A stretch of DNA of 64,000 nucleotides from Chitinophagales bacterium (GCA_013299105.1 JAAFJY010000007.1:157317-221316); one strand, 5' to 3'; positions 23,699-33,456 are shown, counted from the stretch's first letter. Program-made: numbers and translations. The notes: a model not told the origin generated them from the letters alone.

Positions 23699-25795
23699 AT
23701 GACCAAAGCATTATTGGCATTAGCAAGCCTGGGTGGCCTGCTCTTCCTGGCCCTACAACTACCCAATCTCAATACCGAATGGCCCGAATACTTGGGCGGG
23801 CCAGAGCGCAACCACTATTCCACGCTCAACCAGATCAATACCCAAAATGTGACCCAGCTCAAACCCGCCTGGGAATACCATACCAAAGATACCACGGGCC
23901 AAATGCAGTGCAATCCCATCATCGTCAATGGGGTTTTGTATGCCACCACGGCTTCCGTGCAGGTTTTTGCGCTCGAAGCGAGCACGGGCAAAGAAATCTG
24001 GCGCTTCAAAGATGCCTCCGAAGCCACCTGGTTCAACACCAATCGCGGGGTTATTTATGCCGAAACGGATGGTGCAGGCCGCATTTACTTCAGCGTTGGC
24101 CCCTGGCTGTACGCTTTGGATGCCAAAACGGGCAAACCCGTAGCCAGTTTTGGCGACAAGGGCAAAATCAGCCTCAAAACAGGTTTGGGACCGGAGGCCG
24201 AAAAGAAATTCGTGGTCGCTACTACTCCTGGTGCAGTTTTTGAAAACTTGTTGATTGTGGGCTCCCGCCTGTCGGAAGGAGCCGATGCGGCGATGGGCTA
24301 CATCCGGGCCTTCGATTTGCAGACTGGAGCCTTGGTTTGGGTCTTCAAAACCATCCCTGATCCCGGCGAATACGGTGCCGATACCTGGCCCAATGAGCGC
24401 CACCCCAGCATCGGCGGGGCCAATTGCTGGACGGGCATGGCCATCGACCGCAAACGGGGCATCTTGTATGCACCCACCGGATCAAGTACCCCTGATTTTT
24501 ATGGTGGGAAAAGGCATGGCCAAAACCTTTTTTCCAACTGCCTTTTGGCCCTCGATGCCAAAACGGGCAAAAGAATCTGGCATTACCAATTCATCCATCA
24601 CGACATTTGGGACCGCGACCTGCCCAGCCCGCCAACCCTGCTGACCGTCAATCACGAGGGTAAAAAAGTAGATGCGGTGGCCCAGACCACCAAGCATGGC
24701 TACGTTTTCCTGTTTGACCGCGAAAATGGCAAACCATTGTTCCCCATCGAAGAAGAAAAAGTGCCGGAAAGTGACTTGCCAGGGGAAAAAACCTGGCCGA
24801 CCCAGCCCAAACCCAAAATTCCTGTTCCCTTCGTACGCCAGCGCTTCACGGTTGACGACATCAATCCGCATTCAGAAGACAAAGCAGAGCTGAGAACCCG
24901 TTTTTTGACCACCCGTTCGCAGCACCTGTTCACTCCCATCAGCGAGCAGGGAACGATTGTATTGCCGGGTTTTGACGGCGGTGCCGAATGGGGAGGCGCG
25001 GCGGCTGATCCACAAGGCATTTTGTATTTCAATGCCAATGAAATGCCCTGGATCATGTCGATGAGTGAAGTAGCCAAACCCGATGGCCAACTCAGCGCAG
25101 GAGAACAAGCCTACCGTACTTACTGCTCGGCTTGCCACGGCAAAGACCGCAAAGGCGATGCTTCAGGGGCCTTCCCCAACCTGCTGGGCATCGAAAATCG
25201 CCGCAACAAGGAATTTGTGAGCAATGTCATTTACACGGGAAAAGGCATGATGCCAGGCTTTCCCAATCTGTCCAAAAAAGACAAAGCCGCCATTGTTGCG
25301 TTCCTGTTTGGCGAAAAAGGCAAGGCCGCCAAAACAAAAAAATCAGTTGGGGGTCAAGATCCAAACACCATACCTTACACCTTCAACGGTTACAACCGCT
25401 TTTTGGACAAAAAAGGCTACCCGGCCATCTCCCCACCTTGGGGCAAGCTCATCGCCTTGGACCTCAACACAGGCGAATACCGCTGGCAAGTGCCCCTGGG
25501 CGAATTCAAGGAACTCAGCGCCAAGGGCGTGGCTCCCACCGGCACCGAAAACTACGGCGGCCCCTTGGTCACGGCGGGCAATGTGTTGTTTATTGGGGCC
25601 AGCAAGGATGAAAAATTCCGGGCTTTCAACGTCAATTCAGGCAAGGAACTCTGGCAATACCAACTGCCCGCAGGCGGTTATGCCACGCCTTCTACTTACG
25701 AGGTAAATGGCAAACAATACGTGGTGATTGCCTGCGGTGGGGCCAAGATGGGGACTAAGAAGGGGGATAGCTACGTGGCTTTTGCTTTGCCATAA
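23699..25795 (+). CDS. PQQ-dependent dehydrogenase with embedded cytochrome c domain
   Basis: 698 residues. A hydrophobic signal or anchor (LLALASLGGLLFLALQLP) precedes the quinoprotein propeller: WPEYLGGPERNHYSTLNQI, ALEASTGKEIWRF, ALDAKTGKPVASFGDKG, AFDLQTGALVWVFKTIPDPG. A c-type heme site CSACHGKDRKGD (Cys476, Cys479, His480) with a distal methionine in GKGMMPGFPNL sits inside the propeller, before its last blades (ALDLNTGEYRWQVPLGEF, FNVNSGKELWQYQLPAGGYA). This fused layout is typical of Bacteroidota and planctomycete glucose/alcohol-type quinoproteins. It oxidises a sugar or alcohol in the periplasm and passes electrons to the respiratory chain. No pqq synthesis genes are in the window. 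Confidence 0.9.
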   Translation: MTKALLALASLGGLLFLALQLPNLNTEWPEYLGGPERNHYSTLNQINTQNVTQLKPAWEYHTKDTTGQMQCNPIIVNGVLYATTASVQVFALEASTGKEIWRFKDASEATWFNTNRGVIYAETDGAGRIYFSVGPWLYALDAKTGKPVASFGDKGKISLKTGLGPEAEKKFVVATTPGAVFENLLIVGSRLSEGADAAMGYIRAFDLQTGALVWVFKTIPDPGEYGADTWPNERHPSIGGANCWTGMAIDRKRGILYAPTGSSTPDFYGGKRHGQNLFSNCLLALDAKTGKRIWHYQFIHHDIWDRDLPSPPTLLTVNHEGKKVDAVAQTTKHGYVFLFDRENGKPLFPIEEEKVPESDLPGEKTWPTQPKPKIPVPFVRQRFTVDDINPHSEDKAELRTRFLTTRSQHLFTPISEQGTIVLPGFDGGAEWGGAAADPQGILYFNANEMPWIMSMSEVAKPDGQLSAGEQAYRTYCSACHGKDRKGDASGAFPNLLGIENRRNKEFVSNVIYTGKGMMPGFPNLSKKDKAAIVAFLFGEKGKAAKTKKSVGGQDPNTIPYTFNGYNRFLDKKGYPAISPPWGKLIALDLNTGEYRWQVPLGEFKELSAKGVAPTGTENYGGPLVTAGNVLFIGASKDEKFRAFNVNSGKELWQYQLPAGGYATPSTYEVNGKQYVVIACGGAKMGTKKGDSYVAFALP

Positions 25796-26033
25796 CGAAC
25801 ACGCCTTCTAATCATTTGGTTTTCAAATAAATAGCTTCTTTCTTTTTTGCTTGATCAAAAAAGAAACAAAAAAATCAAGGGCTGGGCCCATTCCCCCTCC
25901 GATCTAGCATTGTTAGTAGGCTTGAATTTTGATCGACTTAAAGTGGACCCTTCATGCCGACTTTTCGTCCTGCAAATGGGGCATTTCACAGAAAAAAAGT
26001 GACGATACTTCACCGTACAATTACATTTAGGGT

Positions 26034-26762
26034 ATGAAAACCCTCGACTTTTACCTACTCCTGATCCGCCTTTTCCTGGGCTATGTGTTTGCTTCATCGG
26101 GCTTGTGCAAGCTCAGCGATGGGCAATTTGCACAATTGATCGGCCCACCTTATTTGATCAAACAACTGGCTGAGTACGACCTGACATTGTTTGGCTATTT
26201 CATTGCGTATTCGCAGGTGCTGGTGGGCTTTTTGGTGATGTCCCAGCGTTTTTCGCTGTTGGGCTTGGTCATGCTCCTGCCCATCAATCTCAGCATTTTG
26301 CTGGTCACCACCTCGCAGCACTGGCAGGGTACGCCTTATGTCAATGCCTTCTTGAGCCTGCTCAACCTGCTGGCCTTGCTGGGCGAATGGAAAAGCCTGC
26401 GCTTTTTCCTTTTGCCGGAAGCGGAGGTAAAGCTGCCGCCGCGGGTCAATGTGCTTTTCCCCCAATCCAAATGGGCTTTTGTGGGCCTGGGTTTGGGTAT
26501 CCTGGCAGCACTGATTGCCCCCTTTTGGCCAGCACTGACCACTTATCCGGCAGCACTGGCTTGGGTGGCGATGTATGTAAATGTATTCCAGTTTACTGGT
26601 TTTCGGGGTGTGGAGAAGGGGATTTTGGGGCTTAGTTTGGGGTGTATTTTGGGGGTTACTTTTGCTTGGGTGTGGGGGATGATGTTTGGGGTGATTGGGA
26701 TGGGGGGATTGATTTTGGGGTTGTTGGGGTGGCGGGGAGTGAGGGGAACTTATTCGTTCTAG
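26034..26762 (+). CDS. DoxX-like multi-pass membrane protein
   Basis: 242 residues, nearly all hydrophobic, with about seven membrane segments. The start FYLLLIRLFLGYVFASSGLCKLSD is the DoxX-like signature (first helix, then a short loop), and the second segment LFGYFIAYSQVLVGFLVM also fits. The C-terminal 55 residues are very glycine-, leucine- and tryptophan-rich and are encoded by a striking series of G runs, unlike the rest of the gene. The function is unknown; DoxX relatives act in membrane redox or stress contexts. The stop abuts that of the convergent BNR gene. Confidence 0.7.
   Translation: MKTLDFYLLLIRLFLGYVFASSGLCKLSDGQFAQLIGPPYLIKQLAEYDLTLFGYFIAYSQVLVGFLVMSQRFSLLGLVMLLPINLSILLVTTSQHWQGTPYVNAFLSLLNLLALLGEWKSLRFFLLPEAEVKLPPRVNVLFPQSKWAFVGLGLGILAALIAPFWPALTTYPAALAWVAMYVNVFQFTGFRGVEKGILGLSLGCILGVTFAWVWGMMFGVIGMGGLILGLLGWRGVRGTYSF
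26605..26751 (+). repeat. G-run tract within the DoxX-like gene
   Basis: About 147 nt contain twelve separate runs of four or more G plus two of exactly three, spaced mostly 3-12 nt apart. It spans the last third of the DoxX-like gene and can form several alternative G-quadruplexes on the plus strand. It ends close to the convergent stop codons. Confidence 0.8.
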
Positions 26763-28634
26763 TCAAAGTTTGCTGACTACTTCGACCACTTTATTTACAC
26801 CTTGTTTTACTACTAACCAGTATTGGCCTGAAGGAACACCTGACAATGAAAGGTTTACCTCTTGCTTGCCTATTGCGAACCGTTGAATTTTAGTTGACTG
26901 AATCAATTTACCGTCCAAGGCAAAAATATGAAGTTCAATGTCTCCACTCTTTGCACTTTCAAGATCCACTGAAACAATATCTTTAGTTGGGTTAGGATAT
27001 ATCTTATTTACGATCAAATCATTTGTCAAGGTTTGTATCCTTCTAATAGCTACTGTTTGGGCACAATTCAATGTTATTGGGCTAGTCATGACTTCAAGGT
27101 TGCCATTGTTTGACCTTCCATCGGCCCAGAAAGGAAAAGCTGTCGAATTAGTTGCTACAACTTGTGTGTATTCACCTATTCCGAATCCTCCATTTTTCTT
27201 ACCTATCTGTGAGAAATCCATTGGTTCAGAGCTTAACGGAATCTCGGTAGTAAATGTCTTTCCACCATCACATGAAGTGGTAAAATAATAGCGTCCAAGT
27301 TTGTTATCCTTATCTTCACGGCGATCATACCATGTAGCTATTAAAGCCCCTTTTGGACTTACATATAGACTTGAATAAAACTGATCATTATTTCCGTTGG
27401 CATCACGATTTAACTTGTAAGGTGAACTCCAGTTCTTTCCACCATCGGTACTCCGAAGCAGAAAAACATCCATTCCTGATCTTGGATTTCTGGAAGAGTT
27501 CAGGTTATAATTATCTAAGCCAGTCCAACTTAAATAAATATTTCCATCTGTTGATTTACCAGACTTATCGACTGCGATGATTGGACAGTGATAAAGCAGT
27601 CGATCCTCAAAACCCACAACACTGCATTTAGATTGCTGCTCTGCAGGAAAACAAGGGACTGTAACTTCTATGAGTTTTTTTGGAGTAGAAAAACTTTTCC
27701 CACCATCTTGAGAGTTGCAGTAAAATAATGACAATACGTCGTCTTCAGGTTTCGCCCCAACAAAGGCTAGGTGTACTACACCTTTTCTATCGACCTCCAA
27801 ACTTGAAAAATGTGCAAATGCAAAGTTGCTTTTAGTAACAGGAATTCGTGTGGTTTCAAATGCATCAGCTTTTGGCAATTTCCTTTTTACATAAAGGTTA
27901 TAGGTTGTATCTTGGATATTTATCTCGGTGTAAGCACAATATACACTTCCTTTATTGTTGCTACTATGTTGGTCAGCGGCCATCCATTCTTTATCCAGAA
28001 TTTTTCTACTAGGGTCAGTAAAGCTAACAAAAGCAACCTCATCAATGTCATTTTTAGGCATCCAGGTGATGCCTCCGTCCGAAGATACAGCATACCCCAT
28101 TTTAGCTACAAATTTGAGTTGAAGCAGTACAAATTCTATTCTGAGGAATGATAGGTGAGCTTTTCCCTCGTGATCAAACACAACAATAGGGTCACCTCCA
28201 CCATTTACGATGTTAATAGGTGTAGATCCCATCGGGTTAAATTGGTTAAGTCTCCAGGTCTTACCACCGTCTTTAGTTGTATAGATAATTATATCAACTT
28301 CGCTGGAAGCAAATAATGGATTTGTGTTAGTAGTAGTCACCTGCATGGTGGCCACTATCATGTTGTTTGAATCAAGAGGATTCACCGCTGCATGGATTTC
28401 TGATTCAGCTTCTTCAGTTTTGGATACATTGCCTTCTTTCAGGCTTGATTTTTCACTAGGTGTTTCGCTCAGATCAGGTACTTGTTTATTAGTTTTCAAT
28501 TGATGTTTCAAAAACTCAAGATCTGCCATCTTATAAATTTTTCCTTTGCTAAATGGCTTTGTTTGAGCTGAGCCCCAATTAACCGCCAAAAACATGAAAG
28601 AGAACAAAAGCCCTAGGTTTAACAATTTTTGCAT
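26763..28634 (-). CDS. Secreted BNR/sialidase-like beta-propeller with T9SS sorting domain
   Basis: 623 residues. Signal peptide (LLFSFMFLAVNWGSAQ), then a low-complexity linker, then a propeller with repeated Asp-box motifs: TTKDGGKTWRL, SSDGGITWMP, SQDGGKSFSTP, STDGGKNWSSP and SCDGGKTFTTE. The last 80 residues (KIYPNPTKDIVSVDLE to SGQYWLVVKQG) form a type A T9SS sorting domain. The Asp boxes mark the fold (sialidase/BNR type), not the substrate. No sialidase RIP or arginine triad is obvious, so enzymatic activity is doubtful and surface display or binding is as likely. Confidence 0.82.
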   Translation of the reverse strand: MQKLLNLGLLFSFMFLAVNWGSAQTKPFSKGKIYKMADLEFLKHQLKTNKQVPDLSETPSEKSSLKEGNVSKTEEAESEIHAAVNPLDSNNMIVATMQVTTTNTNPLFASSEVDIIIYTTKDGGKTWRLNQFNPMGSTPINIVNGGGDPIVVFDHEGKAHLSFLRIEFVLLQLKFVAKMGYAVSSDGGITWMPKNDIDEVAFVSFTDPSRKILDKEWMAADQHSSNNKGSVYCAYTEINIQDTTYNLYVKRKLPKADAFETTRIPVTKSNFAFAHFSSLEVDRKGVVHLAFVGAKPEDDVLSLFYCNSQDGGKSFSTPKKLIEVTVPCFPAEQQSKCSVVGFEDRLLYHCPIIAVDKSGKSTDGNIYLSWTGLDNYNLNSSRNPRSGMDVFLLRSTDGGKNWSSPYKLNRDANGNNDQFYSSLYVSPKGALIATWYDRREDKDNKLGRYYFTTSCDGGKTFTTEIPLSSEPMDFSQIGKKNGGFGIGEYTQVVATNSTAFPFWADGRSNNGNLEVMTSPITLNCAQTVAIRRIQTLTNDLIVNKIYPNPTKDIVSVDLESAKSGDIELHIFALDGKLIQSTKIQRFAIGKQEVNLSLSGVPSGQYWLVVKQGVNKVVEVVSKL

Positions 28635-28791
28635 GGTTGTTGAGTTTTGGGTTAGTAAAAGTTGCTAGTGATTGATCAGCCTAAACTGACCAAATGGAGC
28701 ACTTTGTCAACTTTTATCAAAAATCGAAAGATGATTAATTTGCTTGGTGTAATTTAAATCATATTTTACAGTTGCTAATAAATTTTTTGCC

Positions 28792-29601
28792 ATGTCCAGT
28801 AAAGAATCATTAAAAACAGCTTGGGATTTATTCAGAACAGAGCATAAAATGCTTGAGCATATTTGTAAAGACCTCAATATAGCCGATGATTCGAAAAAAA
28901 AATTAGTGTATTATGATAAAAATATAGATACTATCTTTTCTTTCGAAAACGCGTATAGTACTTGGAAAAATTTTTTGAAGGCCTTAGATGACTGCCCAGA
29001 TAATCCTAAACTTGCTGTTGACAATTTTGCTCTTTTTTGGGATAGCAATCTTTTAGTCTTATTGCGAACTGATGACAAAAATCTAGTAACCAATACTGAA
29101 AACTATCTATATAGTCGTTTTAATAAACTCACGTACAAAAATATAAACTCTAATGAGGCGCTCATAAGAGTGGCCTTTAATGATGCATTCTCAAAATGTA
29201 TAAAAAAATGGAAAGAAAATGATTTCAATGCCAAAATGGGATTACTTCCATATTTTGAAAAGGCATTGGAGAATGCCTTTATAGATGCAGTCAAAAAAGA
29301 AATGAGGCATACGTATGTTGCCTTAGAATCATTAAGCGAAGAAAGCCTAAACCTTATAGAAGATAGTTTCGTTAGACAATTAGAAGACCAAGATTTTCTT
29401 TTAGCTTGCATCCGAAAATTAAGCCCTGAGTGCCAACTAATACTGACATATATGTCTGAGAATGATGGTTATGATTTAGAAGGAATTCAAGAAGCACTGC
29501 AAGAACCCAATTTAACTCTTGATGCAGTAAAACAAAAAGTTAGCAGATGTAGAGCCAAACTTAGGGATCACTATTGGAACCACAACAATCGTAAGTTATG
29601 A
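28792..29601 (+). CDS. Divergent sigma-70 family (ECF-like) sigma factor
   Basis: 269 residues, longer than usual ECF factors. Residues 1-110 have no clear match. Residues about 120-185 resemble region 2 (RVAFNDAFSKCIKKWKE, PYFEKALENAFIDAVKKE). Residues about 205-262 resemble region 4 (LLACIRKLSPECQLILTYM, then KQKVSRCRAKLRDHYW). The final SRCRAKLRD is the recognition-helix end typical of sigma factors. The gene is AT-rich and overlaps the next one in ATGA, as sigma/anti-sigma pairs do. The family match is by pattern only. Confidence 0.62.
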   Translation: MSSKESLKTAWDLFRTEHKMLEHICKDLNIADDSKKKLVYYDKNIDTIFSFENAYSTWKNFLKALDDCPDNPKLAVDNFALFWDSNLLVLLRTDDKNLVTNTENYLYSRFNKLTYKNINSNEALIRVAFNDAFSKCIKKWKENDFNAKMGLLPYFEKALENAFIDAVKKEMRHTYVALESLSEESLNLIEDSFVRQLEDQDFLLACIRKLSPECQLILTYMSENDGYDLEGIQEALQEPNLTLDAVKQKVSRCRAKLRDHYWNHNNRKL

Positions 29602-30332
29602 AGCAACAGAACGATAATACGAATAACATTTTACTTTTTTTAGAAGGTAAAATGAATGAACAAGAAAAAAAAGCATTTGATCAACAGCTTCGTACTGACC
29701 AAGACTTAGTTGATCAGATGGCTTTTATTATAGCTACCAAAAGAGTGATCAAAAACAACTTCACAGATGCTGATAAAAAGCGCTTGATCGAGGAGGTAAA
29801 ACGACAAAAAAGAAAACTTAAGGTCATAAGAAATACTTCCATAGCAGCGACAGCGGCAATTATTTTACTCATTTTTTACTTGGTTCCTAAATTTTTTGTT
29901 GATCAAGAACAAAAAGAACTACTTTCGAACACTGTAAATTCAAATGTAAAATACCTAAGAGCAGCTGGCGGTGCAACTTGGGAACAAGATATTTTACAGA
30001 AAAAATACAAGGAAGCACTAACTAAATTGAACCAAGAATATGAAGCGCGCAAAACCAGTGAGCCCTGTAGCAATGAAGACTTACAATTCTGGCAAGGCCT
30101 AATTTTGGCCGGCCATTCTTCAAAATATTCAGAAGCTATACCTAAGTTAAAGTGTGCCGTTGAGAAAAATTTTGAAATAAAATCAAGCGTAACTTGGTTG
30201 ATCTATGCCTATGTAAAAACAGACCAAAATCAAGCTGCAGAGGAATTGCTCCTAGCTCACCCCGAAGTAAAACCTGCTTTGCCTGAAAACTTACAGAAAA
30301 AACTGAAAAAAGTGCTAAAGCGGAGATTTTAA
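29598..30332 (+). CDS. Single-pass membrane protein, candidate anti-sigma partner
   Basis: 244 residues. The N-terminal cytoplasmic part (NNILLFLEGKMNEQEKKAFD, LRTDQDLVDQMAFIIATKRV) resembles anti-sigma-like proteins of Bacteroidota. A lysine-rich stretch leads to one membrane helix (TSIAATAAIILLIFYLVPKFF, about residues 80-100). The periplasmic remainder is helical with TPR-like character (YKEALTKLNQEYE, YSEAIPKLKCAVEKNF, WLIYAYVKTDQNQAAEELL). It is translationally coupled to the sigma gene. It converges with the CHAT lipoprotein gene, whose stop abuts its own. Confidence 0.62.
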   Translation: MKQQNDNTNNILLFLEGKMNEQEKKAFDQQLRTDQDLVDQMAFIIATKRVIKNNFTDADKKRLIEEVKRQKRKLKVIRNTSIAATAAIILLIFYLVPKFFVDQEQKELLSNTVNSNVKYLRAAGGATWEQDILQKKYKEALTKLNQEYEARKTSEPCSNEDLQFWQGLILAGHSSKYSEAIPKLKCAVEKNFEIKSSVTWLIYAYVKTDQNQAAEELLLAHPEVKPALPENLQKKLKKVLKRRF

Positions 30333-32960
30333 TCAGTTTTGCCACCTTGGGTCGCCGATAAAAACCAAACTTGTCCAAAGATTTGGATGACTACTAGGAT
30401 GAGCCTTGATGTAGTCAAGTTTTGCTTTTTGTAATGCTTTTGTAGGAGAATGATTTTGATCTAAGTAATGATAAAAGGACTTAAGAATCTCTGCACTAGA
30501 TTCATCTGATACCTTATTGATTCCAGCAATAACCCTAGGACATCCGCTGAATAAAAATGCCCTGGCAATACTTTTTGCCCCTTCAAAACTTCCAGCCTCC
30601 CCATCAGCGGTAAAACAACTTGCCATAACTACCAATTGAGCATTGATTTGTTGCTCGTAAATTTCCTTCATGTATAACCTGTCTTTGATTTTTCCCGGAG
30701 CAAATACTAGGTAGGGTTCGCCTTTATTTTCATCATAACAACCATGCATTGTCATTTGCAAAATTCTAAAATGCTTACTTTCTTTAATGAATTTGTTCCG
30801 GGTGCAATTGAGAAACACCTGGTCATTTGTTCCTTTATTCAATTGTCTGCTCATTTTATTCAATTTTGGTAAACTTGAAGAACCGCACGCGGCCCAATAA
30901 CTTTCATCGTTTGATGGTGTTGCAATAAATGCACCAACATTTTTTTCTGTCCCTTTCTTTTTCATCTCAATTTGAGCCTGTAGCATCCAGCTGGATAAGG
31001 AATAATGATAACTCATTGCATAATTATGTACGAGTAGATTGCTTTGATCTCCGCCAGGAGAGGAGAATAATCCCTCAAAAACTACATCAGAAAGGTTGTT
31101 ATCTGGTACAAGGACCAATTCATCAATACTGTTAGCATCAAGAAAGGACTTAATCGGCAAAACAAGGTAATTATATAATTGAGCAAATGTTCCATCATAG
31201 CCATTAGAATAACTTGCCTTGGATAACTGATATTTATCAAGACATCTGCGGAATTTTTGATCAATAGGCAACTCGAACATTTTTGCATATTTCTTCGTAA
31301 TGACTATCACATAACTATGCTGGTAAAAAGTTTGGTATTCTACATAAGCCGAGCGAGGAGAGGGAAGAAGCCTGCGAACATCATTGATAGTGGGTTTGAG
31401 CTCAATGAATTGGTCTATGTAATAAGCTCTGGATGCAAGACTAGTACTGAACTTGAGCGTATCTTTGAAATGATTATATCGTTGTACTGCTTCAGAATTT
31501 TCTTTTTCAGCGCCTTCTGTATCATTCATCAAGTTTTGGAAGTAAAAGTCCCAATAAGCAGGACTATTCTTATCCTTATAGCTACCGATTTGCTTAATCC
31601 TTACATTTTGCAATTGCTGTTTAAGCAATTGTCCTTTTTGAATAGCCAGTATCTCCAGGCCTTCGTTAATGGCGTGAGGATTTACAGTATCTTTTCCTTC
31701 GACCATCCATAATCCAAATACATTGTCAAGTGCCAATTCAGGTTTGGTATGATTTTCAATCGAAATCATTTCCTGACTAGCACCTTTGACTAAACTTTTT
31801 CGCTTTTTCACCACTATACCAAGATTTTCTTTAGACGATTTAATTGCTTCTCGAAAATTGAGTGCACTTCGAGAGGTTTGTGCATACCTATTTTTTATCA
31901 TATTTCTAATCATAAGTGAGTTTAGCGGATGCTCAAGATTAATAGGATTAACTGTTATTTCATCATATCGCCCTTTTGAAATATCTTCATTGAAAATTTT
32001 CTCAATAAGATTTATAGCATCAACGTGGTTACCTTTATAAGAAAACATTAATGCTTTATAAGGGGCTAGTTTATTCTCAATTTCAGTCTTTTTTGTTTGA
32101 GGTGAGATGGAGAGTATTTTATTAGAATAATATTGAATAGTATCCCCTGGCGAAGTAAAAGATTCACTGCGCCCAGATACACAAGAAATTAAATTGAATG
32201 CACTCAATACACAAAATCCGATATTCTCTTGATTTATTGAAGCTTTTAATTCTTTAAAATTAGACAGATATAGCGACTTCGCTTCTCTTGCTTCTTTTGT
32301 GGCAGCCTTTAATTCTCCGATCAAAAAGAGGCTATCAGCAATAAGCTTATGGTAATTGCCTTTCATGTTTTTAAACCCGAGCCGATCCATTCTATCTGAT
32401 GGAGTTATCGGATAGAAATTAAAAATTTTCTCAGCTTCGTTTAGAAGTTTTCCTACTGTCTTAAGATTCCCTCCAATCAACTCATTTAAGGCTAAATTAG
32501 AAAGATTCTTTGCAATCTCTATTGCTCTTGATTTACCAGCCTCCTTGTTAAGCTTATTACTTGCAATGAAATATTTATTTGATTTAGCGGGATCAAAAGC
32601 AATGGATTGATAGTAATATCCTAAGTAGTTCAATAACTCCGCTTCCTCTATACGATCCAAATTCCTTTTTTTTCTATACTGATCGAAAAGAGCTACTGCC
32701 TTAAAATAATCTGATAAACCCAAATCTGCTCTTGCATCACCTCTCATCCGGTAAGCTTTAGCTAAAAAGAGATAATTAGACTCTTCTTTCTTCAAAGAAG
32801 ACAAAGAATCAATGACTTTAGCCAGTAAAGTGCTGTCCATTGTGTCATATCTACTCATTTCTTCGGCAATTCTTGATTCTGACTTAAAATTTTTGCAACA
32901 GGAAAATCCAATCAAAATGCTGAAAATCAGCAACAAGGGCAATGAAGACGACTTGAGCAT
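30333..32960 (-). CDS. TPR-CHAT domain lipoprotein (caspase-like protease)
   Basis: 875 residues. A lipoprotein-type signal (SLPLLLIFSILIGFSCC) is followed by a long helical TPR-like region (about 30-560) and a C-terminal CHAT domain. The domain starts near SPRSAYVEYQTFYQHSYVIV and contains the catalytic dyad: MTMHGCYDE with His739 and VVMASCFTADGEAG with Cys782. It closes with ARAFLFSGCPRVIAGINKV and NLWTSLVFIGDP, as in the family. CHAT proteases are separase/caspase-fold cysteine peptidases; known ones act in eukaryotic separase and bacterial defence. Being lipid-anchored, this one probably works in the periplasm or on the surface. Its target is unknown. The sigma/membrane pair next to it is a plausible regulator. 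Confidence 0.88.
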   Translation of the reverse strand: MLKSSSLPLLLIFSILIGFSCCKNFKSESRIAEEMSRYDTMDSTLLAKVIDSLSSLKKEESNYLFLAKAYRMRGDARADLGLSDYFKAVALFDQYRKKRNLDRIEEAELLNYLGYYYQSIAFDPAKSNKYFIASNKLNKEAGKSRAIEIAKNLSNLALNELIGGNLKTVGKLLNEAEKIFNFYPITPSDRMDRLGFKNMKGNYHKLIADSLFLIGELKAATKEAREAKSLYLSNFKELKASINQENIGFCVLSAFNLISCVSGRSESFTSPGDTIQYYSNKILSISPQTKKTEIENKLAPYKALMFSYKGNHVDAINLIEKIFNEDISKGRYDEITVNPINLEHPLNSLMIRNMIKNRYAQTSRSALNFREAIKSSKENLGIVVKKRKSLVKGASQEMISIENHTKPELALDNVFGLWMVEGKDTVNPHAINEGLEILAIQKGQLLKQQLQNVRIKQIGSYKDKNSPAYWDFYFQNLMNDTEGAEKENSEAVQRYNHFKDTLKFSTSLASRAYYIDQFIELKPTINDVRRLLPSPRSAYVEYQTFYQHSYVIVITKKYAKMFELPIDQKFRRCLDKYQLSKASYSNGYDGTFAQLYNYLVLPIKSFLDANSIDELVLVPDNNLSDVVFEGLFSSPGGDQSNLLVHNYAMSYHYSLSSWMLQAQIEMKKKGTEKNVGAFIATPSNDESYWAACGSSSLPKLNKMSRQLNKGTNDQVFLNCTRNKFIKESKHFRILQMTMHGCYDENKGEPYLVFAPGKIKDRLYMKEIYEQQINAQLVVMASCFTADGEAGSFEGAKSIARAFLFSGCPRVIAGINKVSDESSAEILKSFYHYLDQNHSPTKALQKAKLDYIKAHPSSHPNLWTSLVFIGDPRWQN

Positions 32961-33232
32961 AAATTTATTTTAAAAAAAGTGAGCAATGCTTGTCACAGAA
33001 TAAGTTCAACACCAGTATTGAGTAAATAGAAGCGATACGGTGCTGAGCAAATATAACAAAACTCAACACATCGAGAAAAGGTCTATGGATAATTTATTGC
33101 AAATTTTTCCTGATCAAGACTCTTTATACCGCTTCCAAGCATTCATCGGCGCGCGAGATGGGTGCTGAATCATGGCCTTGCTAACAAAACAATAGCAAGT
33201 CAATTTCTCATCACTCTTAACCTGGACTTGTC

Positions 33233-33391
33233 ATGAAAACGCAAGCATCCGCTGGTACGCCGCGCGTGCCTTCCAGCCCATTCTATGCCTTTAACCAAGG
33301 CGAACACGAAATTCAGCAACTCGATCCTGTCACCATTGCGCTTTTGATCGCATTAGGTGTCAAAGTTGGAATTGTTGAAGTGGTGTTATAA
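33233..33391 (+). CDS. Small orphan ORF with hydrophobic C-terminus
   Basis: 52 residues in the 496-nt gap between two minus-strand genes. The N-terminal half is polar and proline/serine-rich (MKTQASAGTPRVPSSPFYAF). The C-terminal 18 residues (VTIALLIALGVKVGIVEVVL) are hydrophobic enough for a short membrane segment. Codon choice looks more like a coding gene than the surrounding AT-rich gap. I do not recognise a family. A small membrane peptide or toxin-like peptide is possible. Another 27-codon frame at 33085-33168 is too short to support. Confidence 0.4.
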   Translation: MKTQASAGTPRVPSSPFYAFNQGEHEIQQLDPVTIALLIALGVKVGIVEVVL

Positions 33392-33456
33392 CTGCAATCA
33401 TCTAATCTGCACATCACTTATTTACTTCATTCACCAGGGTGTAACAGCATTGTTGG

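Noticed and set aside
33085..33168. 27-residue ORF upstream of the 52-residue ORF
   Set aside because: Too short, no conserved feature, and it could be chance.
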